From contig OU612065.1 in NCBI GenBank assembly GCA_914767715.1, forward strand, positions 29,946,001 to 30,010,000: a stretch of DNA of 64,000 bases, in the 5' to 3' direction. The stretch is from Membranipora membranacea. Lineage: Eukaryota; Bryozoa; Gymnolaemata; Cheilostomatida; Membraniporidae. Shown here piece by piece: positions 61,199-64,000 of this stretch. Positions within the stretch are counted from its first letter, which is position 1. Each line of letters begins with the position of its first letter. The translations under genes were made by a program, and so were the position numbers. Below the pieces are notes generated by a model. That model was not told the DNA's origin. It was given only the letters and a program-made list of their open reading frames with translations, and ran no database searches.

Positions 61199-63951
61199 AT
61201 GTGGAAGATACAACGTGTAGTCTTGTTACTGATAACGCTGGTAAGTGTGTCTTACTTTCTTACTAAGTGGTGAGTACAATCCAGGGGTAACTTAGTAAGA
61301 AGTACTGTGATTTGCCTAAATCTTTGATTTAACACTGCACTGCACTACATAATCTTATTTGATTGCCGCTATAACATTTGGTCAGCATTATAGTTCGCTA
61401 ACATGATTAAGATAGTTTCTTAAATACTGTACAATGGACCTGAGACAACCATAGGTAATGCAGTGTTAGTATTTGTTAGTTGTTGTGGAGAATTTCGATA
61501 CGTTCAATTTGAAGACGATTAATAGGGAAATAACTTTTTTCCCATTTATGAGGAAGTTTTTGCAGAACCTTAGTTCGAAATTGACAAAATGGCAAAAGGC
61601 CATGTCATAAGCTGAACATAAATCACTACAGATATCAATTTCCATTTCTACACATCTTGTCTATTTGAGCCATTTGTGTAAGATACCCATGGTGACCCTC
61701 AACTGAACAAACCATCATTTTATATTGTGTTTACCTGTATTTTTCAGGGTTCTATTGATCAGATACTCTGTGGTGAGTTCACAAGGTGAGGTCAAAATGA
61801 TACAAAAAATTTGAATTAACTTAGATAATATTCTTCTCTCTGTCGCTTCAGAATATCTATGCTGATACTGAAATTTGACTTATGAGTGTGAGAGTGTGAG
61901 GTCCTTGTCCACATGTCCCAAAGGGGGGGGGGGGGTTTACTTCTGATAATTTTGAGGTTCAAAGAGAGGCACTGAACTTTGAACTGAACTGAATTCTCAT
62001 GTATGATGTTTTGGCAATTTTGGAACCTGTAGTGATCTTTGAGATCCAAGATTCCTCCCCGGCACCTGCAGTCTTTCTCGATTTGGAGTTGACACTCAGT
62101 TAGACCTCCTAGCAATGTCCTTGTAGAACAGGTCTTACCATACGGAGGGTACACTTTCTGTTTGCCTACCCAATATACAGTCAAAACGATTCTCATCTAC
62201 CTCTCTGCCCCTCTGCCCCTCCGCCTAGCAATAGTCCTAGCATTTGTACTCTAGATGGGATAGAAGAGTAAAGATTGAGAATCATTTTCTTTGATTACCA
62301 AATCTGACCTTTTTGCCTCAATTTCTAACATTTTCCAGGGACTAGTTTGAAGAACCGATTTCAACTGGAAAGAATGGATGGTGCCTCTGATCCCACACAA
62401 ATCACACATATAGAACTGGACTTGAGAGATTCCAATAGCGTATTATATTCAATGTATTCAAAAAATAAGACTCATGGCAGAACAAGAATTGGCCGGGGAG
62501 CAGGTGGAGCCACAACAGCTTTTGTTGAATCTTCAAGTCTGTCTGACCTGTCGGGATTTACACAGATCAATACACAATACATTGTCATTGTTGACAGGGC
62601 CCAGCATTGTTTTCTTATTTTCGACATACTTACAGAAGAATTGAGTCCGTTTGCCGGGGTGTGTGGCTCTGTCCAGTTCTGTGAATCTTGCGATGGCTAC
62701 CACCTCCCATATGATGTTGTTTATCACAGCCAATCACAGACATTATATCATACAGATGACTTTCGTCGTAGTGTACGCTCTCTTGGTTATAAAAATGGCG
62801 CAAGTTCTTTGGTTGGAAGAACTGATATTCCTGCACAAAATCTTGTTCCACTGTCGAGTATTCTGGTGATGAATCTAGATCAAACTAGGATTTTCGTGGC
62901 CCTCAGAAAGAGCAATCCTTCCAAAACAGAACTGAGACTGATTGATGTTGATGCAGACAGTGTATTATCAGATATGAAATATATTGGTGAATATAGTTTC
63001 TCTGACGGCGGTCAAATATTTGTCATTAACGACACCACACTAATCCAGGAGGCAGTTTCAAGTCAAAATTATGTCGAGATAACATTTAGAAATGATAGAA
63101 TTTACACAGTTCCCGTCAAGGTCTGTGAAAGAGGCATCTTATGCCTCCAAAAGGAAACTGACCCTGCTGATGATATAGAGACGACAACTACTATCAAACA
63201 GGACAACTTAAGCCTATGTACCACTACCACAGCGACTCCAGTGATATATATTATATCTATATCAATAATGTTTGTCATTGTAAATAATGTCATTTGTTAT
63301 TTGTGCAAGGCAACATTCAAACCGCACAACACACAAGTCAAACTGCAGAAAACAAAATTCAAATTGAACAACACACAAGTCAAACTGCAGAAAACACAAT
63401 TCAAATTAAACAACACACAAGTCAAGCTGGATAAGATGCAAATTACCCTGGACACAGCGTAAGAGATGGTTTCCTTATTTATCTCCCAAATTCTTGTAAC
63501 TGGCGAGACAGAGCAGTTTCGAAATTTGATAGGCGCATGAATGACCAACCTTTGTAGTCTGACAACTCTTGCAACATTTGCTAACTCAATATCTGCAATA
63601 GCAGACACTATCAGCGAAACTACCCACTGACCCGCATGACCCACTGCATGACCAACAGGATGTACAATCTGCCTGGCTCTAAAATCATTTAGTTTCTGAG
63701 TATAGTCTTTGAAGAAAATGAGGGGTTTTGGGAAACCTTTTCTTCAACCAAACAAACTTGCCAGCAATGGCATAAAAACCACCAAAAGTGTTCATAAAAT
63801 TGATTAGTATTTGTAGTATTTGTATTTGAGTACAATTGGATTTCTGTTTCAGACATGCGAAGGTGAGACTTTTAGAGAAGCTGAATAACGATTTTCACAT
63901 TAATACAACCAAATCAAATACAGTGTTTAAGGCATATAAAGGTAATTCTTT
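61199..63951 (+). CDS. Type I membrane protein, NHL/propeller-like ectodomain, partial
   Basis: Not matched to a named family. Exons: 61199-61240, 61748-61772 (25 nt), 62339-63458, 63853-63941; the gene continues past the window, and 63942 onward is intron. The first two exons and the start of the third code a signal peptide (MWKIQRVVLLLITLGSIDQI, cleavage near Cys22). Residues about 24-320 form a beta-rich ectodomain of repeated blades (QYIVIVDRAQHCFLIFDI, LPYDVVYHSQSQTLYHTD, IFVALRKSN), like NHL or YWTD propellers by appearance only. A Thr-rich stalk and one helix (about 321-344, VIYIISISIMFVIVNNVICY) follow. The cytoplasmic tail has three 14-residue repeats and a helical extension (HAKVRLLEKLNNDF). 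If the donor at 63459 is not used, a TAA follows at once and the protein ends at about 396 aa. Confidence 0.72.
61923..61935 (+). repeat. Poly-G run (13)
   Basis: Thirteen consecutive G in the intron before the large exon of the propeller-like gene; potential G-quadruplex-forming or sequencing-unstable site. Confidence 0.8.
63326..63440 (+). repeat. 42-bp coding tandem repeats in a cytoplasmic tail
   Basis: Three near-identical units with AACACACAAGTCAAACTGCA and AAAACA(A/C)AATTCAAATT(G/A)AAC encode NTQVKLQKTKFKLN-type repeats directly after the membrane helix. The 14-residue period with hydrophobic residues at alternate places suggests an amphipathic helix or strand. Confidence 0.9.
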
Positions 63952-64000
63952 TATAAGTGTGCTTGCCCCAACTCCTGAACCTGAAATATCTCGGTCTTTA

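Overview
The window is invertebrate metazoan nuclear DNA. It is AT-rich, its genes are broken by many small GT-AG introns, and the introns hold tRNA-derived SINEs and fold-back (MITE-like) elements. A replication-dependent histone H1, a flagellar QRICH2-type protein and a SEC14-PTP phosphatase indicate an animal with flagellated sperm. I cannot fix the phylum. No virus-like, CRISPR or bacterial genes were seen. Gene models were built by hand: exons were joined at GT-AG sites, and I required reading phase to carry through every junction.

Layout. 1.35-7.36 kb (-): a myosin-light-chain-kinase-like Ser/Thr kinase with a calmodulin-binding helix and a His-rich repetitive tail. 8.18-8.64 kb (-): DNAJC24/DPH4-like J protein. 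9.34-9.93 kb (-): histone H1 with TATA box, 3' stem-loop and purine-rich downstream element. 10.77-23.93 kb (+): PTPN9-like phosphatase, 16 exons, about 1,330 aa, enlarged by one disordered 1.9-kb exon. 25.36-36.87 kb (+): QRICH2-like protein, 17 exons, about 1,187 aa. 39.10-57.04 kb (+): KIAA2013 (DUF2152) homologue, 14 exons, 635 aa. 61.20 kb to the window end (+): a type I membrane protein with an NHL-like propeller-type ectodomain and a repeat-bearing cytoplasmic tail, incomplete at the right edge.

The most unusual feature lies inside the 7.9-kb intron of the KIAA2013 homologue (45,628-53,572). On the opposite strand sit two tandem CD225/dispanin (IFITM-superfamily) genes. One (51.1-53.0 kb) has three exons. 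The other (46.9-49.5 kb) carries two phase-matched copies of the exon for the first half of the CD225 domain, so either or both could be spliced in, and it ends in an unusual hydrophobic extension. I recognise no earlier description of this arrangement.

The KIAA2013 introns also hold two related palindromic elements with complementary deletions and several smaller fold-back elements. At least two copies of one tRNA-derived SINE family occur elsewhere in the window. The neighbouring genes have unrelated roles (contractility, diphthamide synthesis, chromatin, membrane-trafficking phosphatase, sperm flagellum) and show no functional clustering apart from the nested dispanin pair.
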